This document shows positions 40,319-49,873 of a stretch of DNA of 49,990 nt, one piece after another. The position numbers and the translations under genes are program-made. The stretch is from Pseudomonadota bacterium (GTDB lineage: Bacteria; Chloroflexota; UBA5177; JAJPKF01). Position 1 is the stretch's first letter. Each line of letters opens with the position of its first letter. Under the pieces are notes generated by a model that saw only the letters and a list, made by a program, of their open reading frames with translations, was not told the origin of the DNA and searched no databases. The stretch is taken from assembly GCA_021323865.1 (NCBI GenBank), contig JAJPKF010000022.1, forward strand, positions 1-49,990. The letters run 5' to 3'.

Positions 40319-43036
40319 CTAGCCGATGTGGCGATTTGGGTTCTTGGCCACTCCGGTATGGCCGAGGGCGCCGCGAGCGCCGGCTGCTCCGGACGCCCCG
40401 GTGCCGCCGGGGGAGCCATTGCTGCCATGAGGAGACCCACCGGCACCGCCTGCCCCCGCGGACCCGTGAGGGCCTCCCATGCCGGGACATCCGATGGTCG
40501 AGAAGGCGCTGCAGCCGTCCAGGTTCGCGCGGCCGGCGGAGACACTGTTGGACGAAAACGAGTTGCCGGTCATGCCAACCGGCTTGAAGGACGTAAACAG
40601 TCCTCCGCCCTCGCCATTTCCACCGTTGCCGTTCCGACCGCTGTCGCCACCGGTTGCACCATTCCCGCCGTTACCGCCGGTGCCACCGAAGCCGCCCTTG
40701 CCGTTGCCTCCCGCTTTCCCGCCCATGCCTCCGGTACCACCGCCTCCGCCATTTGCGCCCGCGCCACCGCCCCCCGCCGCCCCGCCTTGTCCACCGCCAC
40801 CGCCGATGCCGCCATCGCCGCCAGCCGCGGAGTCGCCGGTGAATTTCGTGGACGTCAGGGTGAGCTTGGCGTCGCTGAAGATCCCGCCGCCCAGTCCGTT
40901 GCCGCCGGCTGCCGCCGTTCCACCGAGACCCCCGGACCCGCCGTTGCCCCCGTTGCCCCCGCCACCGCCGTGCCCCCCATCACGGCCGGGACCACCGCTA
41001 CCGCCGTTGGTGCCGGCCCCCCCGTTTCCGCCGCCTCCACCGACGCCGCCTCCCAGGTAATAGCCGGATCCGCCGGCTCCCCCGGAACCACCCTGGCCGC
41101 CCACTCCACCCCAGCCTCCCGCGCCGCCGCCCACGTGAGCATTGGTGATGGAGGTACCGGAGACGGCTGCGTGCCCATGGTTGTAGAGGCCGCCGCCGCG
41201 GGCAGCACCCCCCTCGCCCCCGCCGGCTCCCGCTCCGCCAGGCCTTCCGTTTCCGCCTGGAGAGGCATCCGCGCCAGGTCCAGATAGTCCTCCGGGGCCT
41301 CCGCCGAAATCCCCAACGCCGTCGGGAGCATCACCGTTCCCACCGATACCCCCGCTTCCGCCATTCCCGCCACCACCGCCCATGCCAGACAGTCCACCCT
41401 GGGCTCCAACACCGGCAGCGCCCCCGCCCCCGCCGCTGACGGTGTCTCCGTCAAGCAGGCAACTCGACAGATAAACGCTGCTGCCGCTCTCGTTGCCGAT
41501 GCCGCCGCCATTCGCCGCTCCACCGGCTCCTCCCGCGCCTCCGTATCCGCCCACTCCGCCTCGTCCGCCTGGTCCGGCAGGCGACCCGCCTGCGACACCG
41601 GATCCGCCTTCGCCCCCATTGCCTCCGGTCGCGCTCATGGGTGTTCTGCCGTTGCCACCTGAACCGCCGGAGCCTGCCTGGGCGGTCGTGCCTGCCTGGC
41701 CCCCGGGGCCGCCGGAACCGCCCGCACCGCCTGCGCCCCCGAGCGCATAGTCCGATTCAAAACGGCAGTGGCTCGTGGCGGTGGCAAGCCCGTTGTTGTA
41801 CAAGCCACCACCTGAGGCCAGCCCTCCTTCGCCGCCAACTCCGCCCGGCCCACCCTGGGTGCCCTGAGCTCCGGCGCCCCCGGCGCCACCCGGGCCGCCG
41901 TTTTCAGCCGCCTTCATCTCGGTCGCGCTGGCTCCGCTCTGACCCGACCCGCCGCTGGCTCCCGATCCTCCGATCCCTGCCGAACCGCCTGAGCCGCCCA
42001 TGCCTGCCTGACCACCCTGCGCCAAGCCCTGGGACAGGGAAGTGTTCCGCACCAGCAGCGTTCCGTTGTTGTAGACGGTTCCACCGAGGGCGGGCCCACC
42101 ATTGCCGGCCCTTCCCCCGGCGCCTCCGACACCGGTAAAGCCACCGTTCCCTCCGCTGCCACCGGTTCCACCCGCCTTGGCGGCAGACGTGGCGTATCCG
42201 CCCGGTCCTCCACTGCCGCCCCACGAGCCGCTTCCACCCGAGCCCCCAATGCCACCCAGGCTCTGGTTGCCTTCCAGGGTGGTGGAAAAGACATGGAGCG
42301 TTCCGGAATTGAAGATTGCTCCCCCCATGGCCGCGCCACCGTGTCCTCCAGCGCCGCCCGAGGCTCCTCGACCGCCCCATCCACCCGAGGTGCCTGACTG
42401 ACCGGCGACCGAAGCGCTGCCACCATAACCGCCATCACCGCCGCGACCTCCCGGACCACCGGTGGCGCCGCCGCCTCCGGCGGCTGTGTTCTGAATGAGG
42501 GTGTCTCGCTTCAGTGTGACGGTGCCGCTGGCGATCAGAATCGACCCACCCTCGGCGGAGCCGCCGGACTGACCGGGTTTGCCGGGCCGGCCGGGCTTCC
42601 CGTTGCCGCCGTTCTTGCCCCTCTGCACAGATCCAGCCAATCCGGCAGCACCGGCTTGTCCACCGACGCCGGCCTGACCGTTCGTGCCGGCAGCCATGCC
42701 GTTCTCCAGGAAGGTCCCCTTGACGGTCAGGTTCCCTCCATGCACCACAAAGTGGCGCGTTGCCCGACGTCCGTCAAAGATCACGCTGTGGCCTCCGGCT
42801 CCGATGATGACCTTCAAGCCTGAGCCGATGAGGATCGGTGTCGTAAAGACAATATCAGGCCAGTCGTTCCCGAATACCACTGATCCGCCCTTCTGCACGG
42901 CCGAGTTCAGGGCCGATTCGCTGCAATCGGTAATCCTGGTGCCCGAGGCAGTGGCTGTCTGGATCGTTAGGGCTGACGGAATCGCCATTCCGGCTGCCGC
43001 CGACAGACCGATGAACAGGACGATCGGGCGGACCAT
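40319..43036 (-). CDS. Secreted PGRS-like Gly-rich protein with beta-helix elements
   Basis: 905 residues. A signal peptide (MVRPIVLFIGLSAAAGMA) is followed by TRITDCSESALNSAVQKGG and VIFDGRRATRHFVVHGGNLTVKGT, a pectate-lyase-like beta-helix opening. A very long Gly-rich body of GGxGGxGG triplets (PGRS-like) follows. About every 60-70 residues it is punctuated by GGxIxN-type turns with hydrophobic strands (GGAIFNSGTLHVFSTTLEGN, GGGLYNNGLATATSH, GGGIFSDAKLTLTSTKFTGD). These hydrophobic strands are what a right-handed parallel beta-helix would place inside, with Gly-rich loops outside. Such proteins are extracellular or wall-associated. The opposite strand also has long Pro-rich open frames, which are shadows of the Gly codons. 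Confidence 0.82.
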   Translation of the reverse strand: MVRPIVLFIGLSAAAGMAIPSALTIQTATASGTRITDCSESALNSAVQKGGSVVFGNDWPDIVFTTPILIGSGLKVIIGAGGHSVIFDGRRATRHFVVHGGNLTVKGTFLENGMAAGTNGQAGVGGQAGAAGLAGSVQRGKNGGNGKPGRPGKPGQSGGSAEGGSILIASGTVTLKRDTLIQNTAAGGGGATGGPGGRGGDGGYGGSASVAGQSGTSGGWGGRGASGGAGGHGGAAMGGAIFNSGTLHVFSTTLEGNQSLGGIGGSGGSGSWGGSGGPGGYATSAAKAGGTGGSGGNGGFTGVGGAGGRAGNGGPALGGTVYNNGTLLVRNTSLSQGLAQGGQAGMGGSGGSAGIGGSGASGGSGQSGASATEMKAAENGGPGGAGGAGAQGTQGGPGGVGGEGGLASGGGLYNNGLATATSHCRFESDYALGGAGGAGGSGGPGGQAGTTAQAGSGGSGGNGRTPMSATGGNGGEGGSGVAGGSPAGPGGRGGVGGYGGAGGAGGAANGGGIGNESGSSVYLSSCLLDGDTVSGGGGGAAGVGAQGGLSGMGGGGGNGGSGGIGGNGDAPDGVGDFGGGPGGLSGPGADASPGGNGRPGGAGAGGGEGGAARGGGLYNHGHAAVSGTSITNAHVGGGAGGWGGVGGQGGSGGAGGSGYYLGGGVGGGGGNGGAGTNGGSGGPGRDGGHGGGGGNGGNGGSGGLGGTAAAGGNGLGGGIFSDAKLTLTSTKFTGDSAAGGDGGIGGGGGQGGAAGGGGAGANGGGGGTGGMGGKAGGNGKGGFGGTGGNGGNGATGGDSGRNGNGGNGEGGGLFTSFKPVGMTGNSFSSNSVSAGRANLDGCSAFSTIGCPGMGGPHGSAGAGGAGGSPHGSNGSPGGTGASGAAGARGALGHTGVAKNPNRHIG

Positions 43037-43411
43037 GGCGATCCTTCGCTTCTCTCAGTCCGATCGGCAGTTGCCCATTCTAGGCGCCTCAAGACAGCGA
43101 GCGCGATTCCGGAGTCATGCTGCACTGCTACAGGCCAGCAGAGGAAGGCCACTTCGTCGACGAGGAGCGCCGGTTAGCGCCAGCCGGACGGGATATGCCG
43201 GGGGATTGCTGCGCGGCGGAGCGCTTGCGTGACGCCCGCCCAAACGCCAAGCGTGCGCTCTAAGGGCTGGTCTGGCTTCGGCTGCGTACTCCGGCTATCT
43301 CATTCGCCGGTCAGAGGCTCATGCCGGCGATGGCCACACCCTTGCCTCTTCCTTGCGGCCCTGGCTACTTCCCCTCAAAGACACAAGCTGATAGAGAGAG
43401 GATCCGACTCC
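43037..43411. other. Intergenic region (375 bases) upstream of the PGRS-like gene
   Basis: Between the minus-strand giant gene's stop (43412) and the PGRS-like gene's start (43036). A TAGAAT on the minus strand near 43080 could be a -10 for the PGRS-like gene, but no matching -35 is seen. No RNA gene, terminator or repeat is recognised. Confidence 0.4.
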
Positions 43412-46400
43412 TCAGTGGAGCACAAGTGGGCGGTGAACAGTCACCGGCTCGCGGATGGATCGGATCGTAACGGTGCGGCTCATGCGGTGGTGGCCGTTCA
43501 GAATCTCGAGGCTCACGCGATCGCCTCGCCGGAGCGGGAACGCCCGCCCATCTCCTGTCACTGCATCGCTAAGGGTGACCGTCCATCCTCCGTTCTCGGA
43601 TGTGATGGTCGCCAGCGGGTCGGATGCGTCACCGGTCCCATGTACAACCGCGTAGACCAAGGCTCCCGGCAGCGGCCGTTTCCAAGTGCCTTCGACACGA
43701 CCGCTCAAAGTCGCGATGGGCATGAACGGCGACAGCGTACGGGTCGTCGAGACGTGCAGCTCGAGCGGTCGCCTGCCCAGGCCAAGCAGACGAACGGCGT
43801 ACCGTGTATGGGCCCGCAACCCGTCGTGACAGGTCCTGCTACGGAGACTGCAGGGAACGGCCACGAAATGGGTTCGCGAGCGAGCTGCTCCCCGAACGTC
43901 GCCGACCTTGGTCCAGCGTCCGCCGACTCGCATCTCCAGGACGCTCCTCACCGGCGATCGCGTCATCCAGGAGACCGCGAAGGACGATGGCCGGAGGTCC
44001 GAGATCACGGGGGCCGCGAGCAGCCGGCTGTGCATCTGCTGCGCCCGACGAGTTGGACCGGTCCCCGTGGCCAGGTGACCTCGGTTCATGTGACCATGCG
44101 ATCGCCCATCATGCTTCGTTGAGCCATGGGCTCTGGGTGGGCTCGCGGCCAGAAGACTGGAGCCGGGAGTCCAGGAGCCGGCAGACTGACAGAGCACCCA
44201 GATGCCGGCATAGGACGGAATCTGCAGATCGTTGGCGGAGCCATTGGGCGGCACCCAGGTTACGTACGTGCCCGCGTTCCATATGGCCACCTCCTGTACG
44301 CCACAGGCAGGCGCTTCCGTGTTGATCTCGCTGGCGGTCACGCCGCTGTAGGGATAGGGCGCGGCAACGAGATTCCAACCCGGCTGCAGCTGCACGGTCT
44401 GGGCTGATGTGTATGGACTTCCCGGCGGCACCCAGGTGCCAGCGCTGTTGAGCGTGTTGTCGACCAATACGCCCTGAGTCGCTCCGATGGGCAGATCGGG
44501 GGACGCATCCGGCACATAGGAGTCCCAGCCCCCGTTGTCGGCGAGGTCGACCTGGTCGATGGCGCCGGGCCCAAGCTGACTGGGATCGTTCATGCTCGAG
44601 GCAATGCCTGCTGCCGAGGTGATGCTTCCCTGCAGGGGAACGTCAACGACGTTGAAGTCACTCGCCTCGATGGGAATGCCGAGAGAGATGGCGGGCGTCG
44701 TCACGCTGAGCCCATTGGCCGCGTCCGCGGCGTTGACCGTCTCTTGACCCGGTGCCCAGATGGTCACGTTGAAGGTATGGCTGCCCAAATCGCCGGGGGT
44801 GAAGGTGTAGTCGGCGGGCAGTTGGGCGTTGGGATCGGTGCTGGTGAAGTGCACGGTGCCGACGTATCCCGTGGCCGTGTCGTTGTTGGAATCCTTGGCG
44901 GTCACGGTCAGGGTGATGGGCGTGCCGGGGCCGATGATTCCGGAAGCGGAGTCGGAGATAACGAGGCTGGCCGCCGGTGGTGAGGGTGTGACGGCGATGC
45001 TGGCTGACGACTGAGCGCCGGTGCCCACGGTGTTGGTCGCCGCCACGGTGAAGGTGTAGGAGGTCCCGTCGGTGAGGCCTGACACGGTGGTGGATGTTCC
45101 GGTCGACGTCAAGCCGGATGCCAACGGGCACGAAGGGTTGCACGAGACCGTATAGGAGACGATGGAATCTCCGCCATTGTTGGCGGGAGCGGTCCAGGAG
45201 AGCGCCACGGCGCCGTCCCCCGACGGTGAGGCATTGAGACCCGTCGGAGCATCGGGGACCGTGGCAGGCGTCACGGGACCCGAGGGTGACGAGGGTGCGG
45301 ACCCACCGACCATGTTGACCGCCTGGACCTGGAAGGTGTATGGCGTGCCATTGGTGAGTCCGGTCACGGTCCCCGAGGTGGCCCCGCCCCAGAATGACTG
45401 CGAACCGCACGATGGGCTGCAGGTGACGGTGTAGGTTTCCAAGGCCCGATGTCCCCAGCCTGATCCGTTCGCTCCCTGCGGCGGCGCCGTCCACGACAAG
45501 TTGACCGATGCATTTGATCGGGTGCCCGACACGTTGGTGGGCGACTGCGGAACCGTGGGCGGATAAGAGCCGATCTTCGAAGGGGTGGCTGATGCCGTCC
45601 CCGAGGCTGGGCCCGTGCCGATCGCGCTGGTCGCGGTCACCGAGAAGGTGTATGCGGTCCCGTTGGTCAAGCCGGTCACGTTCGCTACCAGGTTCCCTCC
45701 GGTGTTGTTGAAGGTCACGGGAGCCGGCGGCGTGCATGGCGAAGCGCAGGTGGCGCTCACGGTGTAGCTGGAGATGGGCGTGTTGGCGTACGAGGACATG
45801 GGAGCCTGGGCGTAGTCTCCGGGTGGCGCCCAGCTCACAGCCACGGTTCCTGACTGGCCACTCGGAGAAGCGGTGACGTTGACGGGAGGTCCAGGAAGCA
45901 CGCCGACCGTCGCGGAGCCCGTGACGGAGGAATAGGTCTTATCCGTAGCTGTAACGGTCTGACTCCCGGCGGTTCGAAAGGTCAGCCGGAAGCTATGGGT
46001 GCCATGGTCGCTTGACGTGAATGTGTAGTCGCCGGGCAGTGCTCCAGACCGATCGCTACCGGCGAAATGAACTGTCCCGGTGTACCCGGGCACCGTGTTG
46101 CCTTCCACCGTGACGGCGGTCAGGGTCGTGGATGCGAGGACGCCCGGGGTCGCTGTTGCCGGCGCCGACATCAGGAAGCTATCGGCGTGTGTGTCGCCCC
46201 ACGTGTCGTATGCCCCGATGTCACAGCTTGCCGGCGAACGTACCGCTCCTCGCTGGTCGAGGCCGTTCGGTCCGGGCGCGCCCCCAGAAAGCGTCAACAA
46301 CCCGCAGGTCGTGGGGTCGCCGGCGCCAATCGCGGGGCTGCCGGGTAGCAGGGCCATAGTCTGCGTCGGGCCGCCGTTATTCTGTAGGGGACCGAGCTTG

Positions 46401-49400
46401 GGATCGATGACCGGGTTGCCGGTACCTCCCACCTGGTCGGTCGCGCCGGCGGCGAAGGTACAGCCGGTACCGTCGCCTATGATATTGTGGCCGACCGGGG
46501 CATTACTGTTGGCGTCTGGCGTACCGTCCTGTAGCTGGCCGGAGCAGTCGGGAGAATAAACGGAGCCCGCGGCGTCCTGGTTACCCGCCACAATCGTGTT
46601 CGTCAACGAGAGAGGATAGATGCCACCATTGTTCTCTATGCCGCCTGCTCTATCCCAGCCCGACTGGCAAGAACCGACGCAGGCCGCGTTTGCGCTCACG
46701 GTGCTGTCGACAAGAGTCCCGACGGAACTGCCGGGCGCATCAAAGATGCCGCCTCCTTGCCCCTCGCACGGGCTGCCGCTACAGGCATCGTTCCCGCTCA
46801 CGGTAGTGTTGGTCAACGTGAAAATCCTGTCGTTGAAGATTCCCCCGCCGACACCTCCGCCGTTTCCGATGACGTTGAAGTCCTCATTGCACGGCCCGGT
46901 GCAGGCGGCGTTGTCCGTGATAGAGCTATTTGCCATTGTCAGAACGCTGTCATTGAAGATGCCCCCGCCGACGGCGTTTCCCCCCTGTCCGCAGTTGCTC
47001 GTGCACTCGTAAGCCACGTTGCCGCTCACCGCACTGTCCGTCAGTATCGCGTTGCCACCCTGGAGCACGTAGATGCCACCGCCTTGACCGTCCTCCGCTC
47101 TCGAGCAGGAACCGCAGACGACGTTCCCGCTCACCGTGCTCCCGGTAAATGCCGCGGTGCCACCTACGTAAACGCCCCCGCCGGAAGCGAACCCCCCGAC
47201 GCAGGAGCTGCAGTCGACGTTCCCGCTCACCGTACTCCCCACTAGGTTCACGCGGGCCGACCCGGCAGACTCGTAAATACCGCCGCCTGACGGATTGGCG
47301 CTCTTGTAGCAGCCGGCGGTTGTACACCCGATGTTGTCACTGACGGTACTGTCCATCAGTCTAAGTTCGCTCCCACTCTCGAGAAAGATGCCGCCGCCAC
47401 CGGGTGTGAGCGCTTGCCCTTCACCGGAGACGTATGGATGCGTGCACCCGGCCTGCGCGCAGGCAGTATTGCCAGTAGCCGTGGTGCGCATGACACTGAG
47501 CGCCACACCCTTGTAGACAAATATGCCGCCGCCCTGGCCCAGCCCGCAGATCCAACCGCTGGCGCCGGGGCAAGGGCTGGGTGGATTCGACGACGCATCC
47601 CCATTCCGCACGATCAGCCCCTGCAACGTTACCTTCATCCCTGACCAACCTGAATCGCCCACGGTCACGACCGAGTGCCCCGGCACATCGCCCCCGACGC
47701 TCGCACAGGGGTTCGTACCGCCTCCGGGCAAGGGCGCTCCGCCGTCGACGGTGGGAGGATTGGAGAGGCTGAGGGCCTGCAATGTCAGCGATTCGTCGAT
47801 GGTGATTTGCTCGCAGTAGACGCCGTTGAAGCTGCCGCCGGAGCTGGTGTCCGAACCGGCGACATTCACGATCGAGTCGGGGGGCGCCTTGGTGATGGCT
47901 CCGCCGTTACCGGTCCCGTCCTTGGCCTGAATCGTCAAACACGGGCCGCTCTCGGCCTGGCCGCTGACCGGCTTGGGCTCGGTGCAGTCGTGGTTGTTGC
48001 TGCCAACGCTGGGGTCCCCGTTCACGTAGTATGTCGGCGCTGGTGTAAGCGGCGGGGCAGCGACCAGGTCGCGGGCGAGATTCCACGCGTCCGGCGAGCC
48101 CCACCCCGTCACGGAGTCCCAGCCGGCTGCCGCGCTGTATGAGCCATCTGCGCCCGAAGTCACATCGTGGAGGGGCACGTACGCCGGGTTGGTGCTCGCC
48201 AGGGAGTAGCTTGCTGGAGCCAGATAACCAACGCCGGGCTTGAGCTGTGCGGCCACGTAGCCGTCGATGTCCGCCATCGTACCGGCCCAAACCGGAGCGG
48301 CAAGGCTCGTGCCGCCCAACTCGGCGCATGATGAGCTCGGCCCGTAGCACACCTCCGCGCCCCGGTTCGGATCGGCGTTCGCCGAGACGTCGGGATAGCC
48401 GCGCATCCCGTTTGGCGCAAGCCCGGACGCCGTCTGCCAGGACGGTCGCGAAAAGAGATTGCTGTATCCTCCGCCCGAGCCGGTCCAAGCCGACTCGCCT
48501 GGGTAGCCTCCGTTCACGTTGCCGCTGAACGCCGTCCCGCCCACGCTTGTGACGTATGGACTGCTTGCGGGGAAGACCGGATGTGGATCAGCTCCGCCGC
48601 AGGATGACCCGGCATCGCCCGCGCCGAACAAGTAATCGTGGCCCGTGGCCGAATTGGATGCGAAGATGTTCTCGGCCGAGGCCGTGAACGCGTCCGACGT
48701 CGAGGATGCCTCGCAGCCGCCCCAACTGTTGCTGATCTCGGAATTGTCGTTGGAGTCCGTGCCGGCGAGGTTCAGCGCGTCGAGAAGGCCCTGGCTGGTG
48801 GGCATTCCAGACGACGTCGGCGATTCGTAGTAATCAACCGTGGCCCCCGGCGCCAGGCCACCCGCGTACTCGATGTCCAGTCCGGCCTCACCGGCATCGC
48901 TCATGGTCGACCCCCCATCTACCGGGATGACCTGGAGACGACCGTTTGCAGTCGTGGCAGCGCCGGCGCCGGTTACCGAACCCCAATGTTGAAGCGTGCT
49001 GTCGGAGGGCGGGACCGTCCAGAGCGTGATGCCGATGTGTTCTCCCGACCCCGTGTAACCTGCGTTCCAAAGTGGGTTGACGTCGTAGGCGTTGGCGAAG
49101 TCCTGCGGGTAGTAGGGCGGCGAGTTGTCTGCCGTGCCGTTGGCCAGCATGTGGAACCGCGGGAAACTGTCCAGTCCGACGATGGAGCCGACGATAGAGC
49201 TCACTATCGCGGGCACGCGCGGCGCCGTGGACGGTGCGAAGAAGCGGTCGAGGTGATGCCGGAGGCTAACCTGGTACCGATGGAGCGAGACGTGGAGCAT
49301 CCGCTCGACCGAGCCGACGCTGCCGCGAGCGTCGACCAGCAGGTGGTTGGGGTAGGTGTGAGTAACGGCCAGGCCGTTCGAGCGCAGCCAGGCGGCCACG

Positions 49401-49807
49401 GCGTTCTGCTGGCTTGCAGTCGGGTTGAAGAGGCGGTTGGCGTCAGCCTGGGTGAGCCAGTGATGGTACCGGGGGCTGTGCCGGTTGGTGAGTTCGGCGA
49501 GGACGGCGTTCAGCACGCCGGGCCGCCGGATCTTGAGTCCCACAGCCAGACTGATGGTCTCCGTCTTCGAATAGGTCCCCAGCCGTCGCGCCCTGCCGCT
49601 GGCGATGATGGGCAGGACGGCACCCCGCAGCAACCTTGGGCGTGGCACCGGCGCGGTGGGCCGCGGATCGCCCCTGGTCACGGCGCCGCTAACGGCCAGG
49701 GACCCGGCGTGAACCGTGGTCGCGTGGACGGGGTATCCATTGGGGACGGACGTCCACAGCGCGAGCCCCGTTGCCACGAGCAGTGTCAGCGTCGTGCGTC
49801 GTGTCAG
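43412..49807 (-). CDS. Giant secreted S53 peptidase / beta-helix / FN3 chimera
   Basis: About 2130 residues. Numbering here is from GTG 49777. A pro-kumamolisin domain (about 50-200: RHSPRYHHWLTQADANRLF) precedes an S53 catalytic domain with E297 and D301 in EAGLDIEYAGG, D388 in GAGDAGSS and S491 in GGTSLAAPVW. From about 590 to 1160 lies a parallel beta-helix with a C-x2-4-C in eight turns, ending in NGGPTQTMALLPGSPAIGAG and CDIGAYD (choice-of-anchor Q type). Ig-like units, three FN3 domains (about 1290-1610), a GWNLVAAPYPY domain and two further beta-sandwich-like domains follow. No wall anchor is visible. GTG 49777 would truncate the signal; a CTG at 49807, seven bases after GGGAG, yields TRRTTLTLLVATGLALW. 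Confidence 0.88.
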   Translation of the reverse strand: MTRRTTLTLLVATGLALWTSVPNGYPVHATTVHAGSLAVSGAVTRGDPRPTAPVPRPRLLRGAVLPIIASGRARRLGTYSKTETISLAVGLKIRRPGVLNAVLAELTNRHSPRYHHWLTQADANRLFNPTASQQNAVAAWLRSNGLAVTHTYPNHLLVDARGSVGSVERMLHVSLHRYQVSLRHHLDRFFAPSTAPRVPAIVSSIVGSIVGLDSFPRFHMLANGTADNSPPYYPQDFANAYDVNPLWNAGYTGSGEHIGITLWTVPPSDSTLQHWGSVTGAGAATTANGRLQVIPVDGGSTMSDAGEAGLDIEYAGGLAPGATVDYYESPTSSGMPTSQGLLDALNLAGTDSNDNSEISNSWGGCEASSTSDAFTASAENIFASNSATGHDYLFGAGDAGSSCGGADPHPVFPASSPYVTSVGGTAFSGNVNGGYPGESAWTGSGGGYSNLFSRPSWQTASGLAPNGMRGYPDVSANADPNRGAEVCYGPSSSCAELGGTSLAAPVWAGTMADIDGYVAAQLKPGVGYLAPASYSLASTNPAYVPLHDVTSGADGSYSAAAGWDSVTGWGSPDAWNLARDLVAAPPLTPAPTYYVNGDPSVGSNNHDCTEPKPVSGQAESGPCLTIQAKDGTGNGGAITKAPPDSIVNVAGSDTSSGGSFNGVYCEQITIDESLTLQALSLSNPPTVDGGAPLPGGGTNPCASVGGDVPGHSVVTVGDSGWSGMKVTLQGLIVRNGDASSNPPSPCPGASGWICGLGQGGGIFVYKGVALSVMRTTATGNTACAQAGCTHPYVSGEGQALTPGGGGIFLESGSELRLMDSTVSDNIGCTTAGCYKSANPSGGGIYESAGSARVNLVGSTVSGNVDCSSCVGGFASGGGVYVGGTAAFTGSTVSGNVVCGSCSRAEDGQGGGIYVLQGGNAILTDSAVSGNVAYECTSNCGQGGNAVGGGIFNDSVLTMANSSITDNAACTGPCNEDFNVIGNGGGVGGGIFNDRIFTLTNTTVSGNDACSGSPCEGQGGGIFDAPGSSVGTLVDSTVSANAACVGSCQSGWDRAGGIENNGGIYPLSLTNTIVAGNQDAAGSVYSPDCSGQLQDGTPDANSNAPVGHNIIGDGTGCTFAAGATDQVGGTGNPVIDPKLGPLQNNGGPTQTMALLPGSPAIGAGDPTTCGLLTLSGGAPGPNGLDQRGAVRSPASCDIGAYDTWGDTHADSFLMSAPATATPGVLASTTLTAVTVEGNTVPGYTGTVHFAGSDRSGALPGDYTFTSSDHGTHSFRLTFRTAGSQTVTATDKTYSSVTGSATVGVLPGPPVNVTASPSGQSGTVAVSWAPPGDYAQAPMSSYANTPISSYTVSATCASPCTPPAPVTFNNTGGNLVANVTGLTNGTAYTFSVTATSAIGTGPASGTASATPSKIGSYPPTVPQSPTNVSGTRSNASVNLSWTAPPQGANGSGWGHRALETYTVTCSPSCGSQSFWGGATSGTVTGLTNGTPYTFQVQAVNMVGGSAPSSPSGPVTPATVPDAPTGLNASPSGDGAVALSWTAPANNGGDSIVSYTVSCNPSCPLASGLTSTGTSTTVSGLTDGTSYTFTVAATNTVGTGAQSSASIAVTPSPPAASLVISDSASGIIGPGTPITLTVTAKDSNNDTATGYVGTVHFTSTDPNAQLPADYTFTPGDLGSHTFNVTIWAPGQETVNAADAANGLSVTTPAISLGIPIEASDFNVVDVPLQGSITSAAGIASSMNDPSQLGPGAIDQVDLADNGGWDSYVPDASPDLPIGATQGVLVDNTLNSAGTWVPPGSPYTSAQTVQLQPGWNLVAAPYPYSGVTASEINTEAPACGVQEVAIWNAGTYVTWVPPNGSANDLQIPSYAGIWVLCQSAGSWTPGSSLLAASPPRAHGSTKHDGRSHGHMNRGHLATGTGPTRRAQQMHSRLLAAPVISDLRPSSFAVSWMTRSPVRSVLEMRVGGRWTKVGDVRGAARSRTHFVAVPCSLRSRTCHDGLRAHTRYAVRLLGLGRRPLELHVSTTRTLSPFMPIATLSGRVEGTWKRPLPGALVYAVVHGTGDASDPLATITSENGGWTVTLSDAVTGDGRAFPLRRGDRVSLEILNGHHRMSRTVTIRSIREPVTVHRPLVLH

Positions 49808-49873
49808 CGGATCACTCCCTCCCTCACGCGGCTGCTGTCACTATACACGACTCGGTGTGTCAAAAATTGTGTA

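Noticed and set aside
40479..42401. Long Pro-rich open frames on the plus strand opposite the PGRS-like gene
   Set aside because: Complement of GGx codons gives CCx proline codons; the frames follow automatically from the Gly-rich minus-strand gene.
49840..49863. TATAGT with TTGACA upstream of the giant protease gene
   Set aside because: The two hexamers are only 12 bases apart, too close for a sigma-70 promoter; TATAGT alone is weak evidence.
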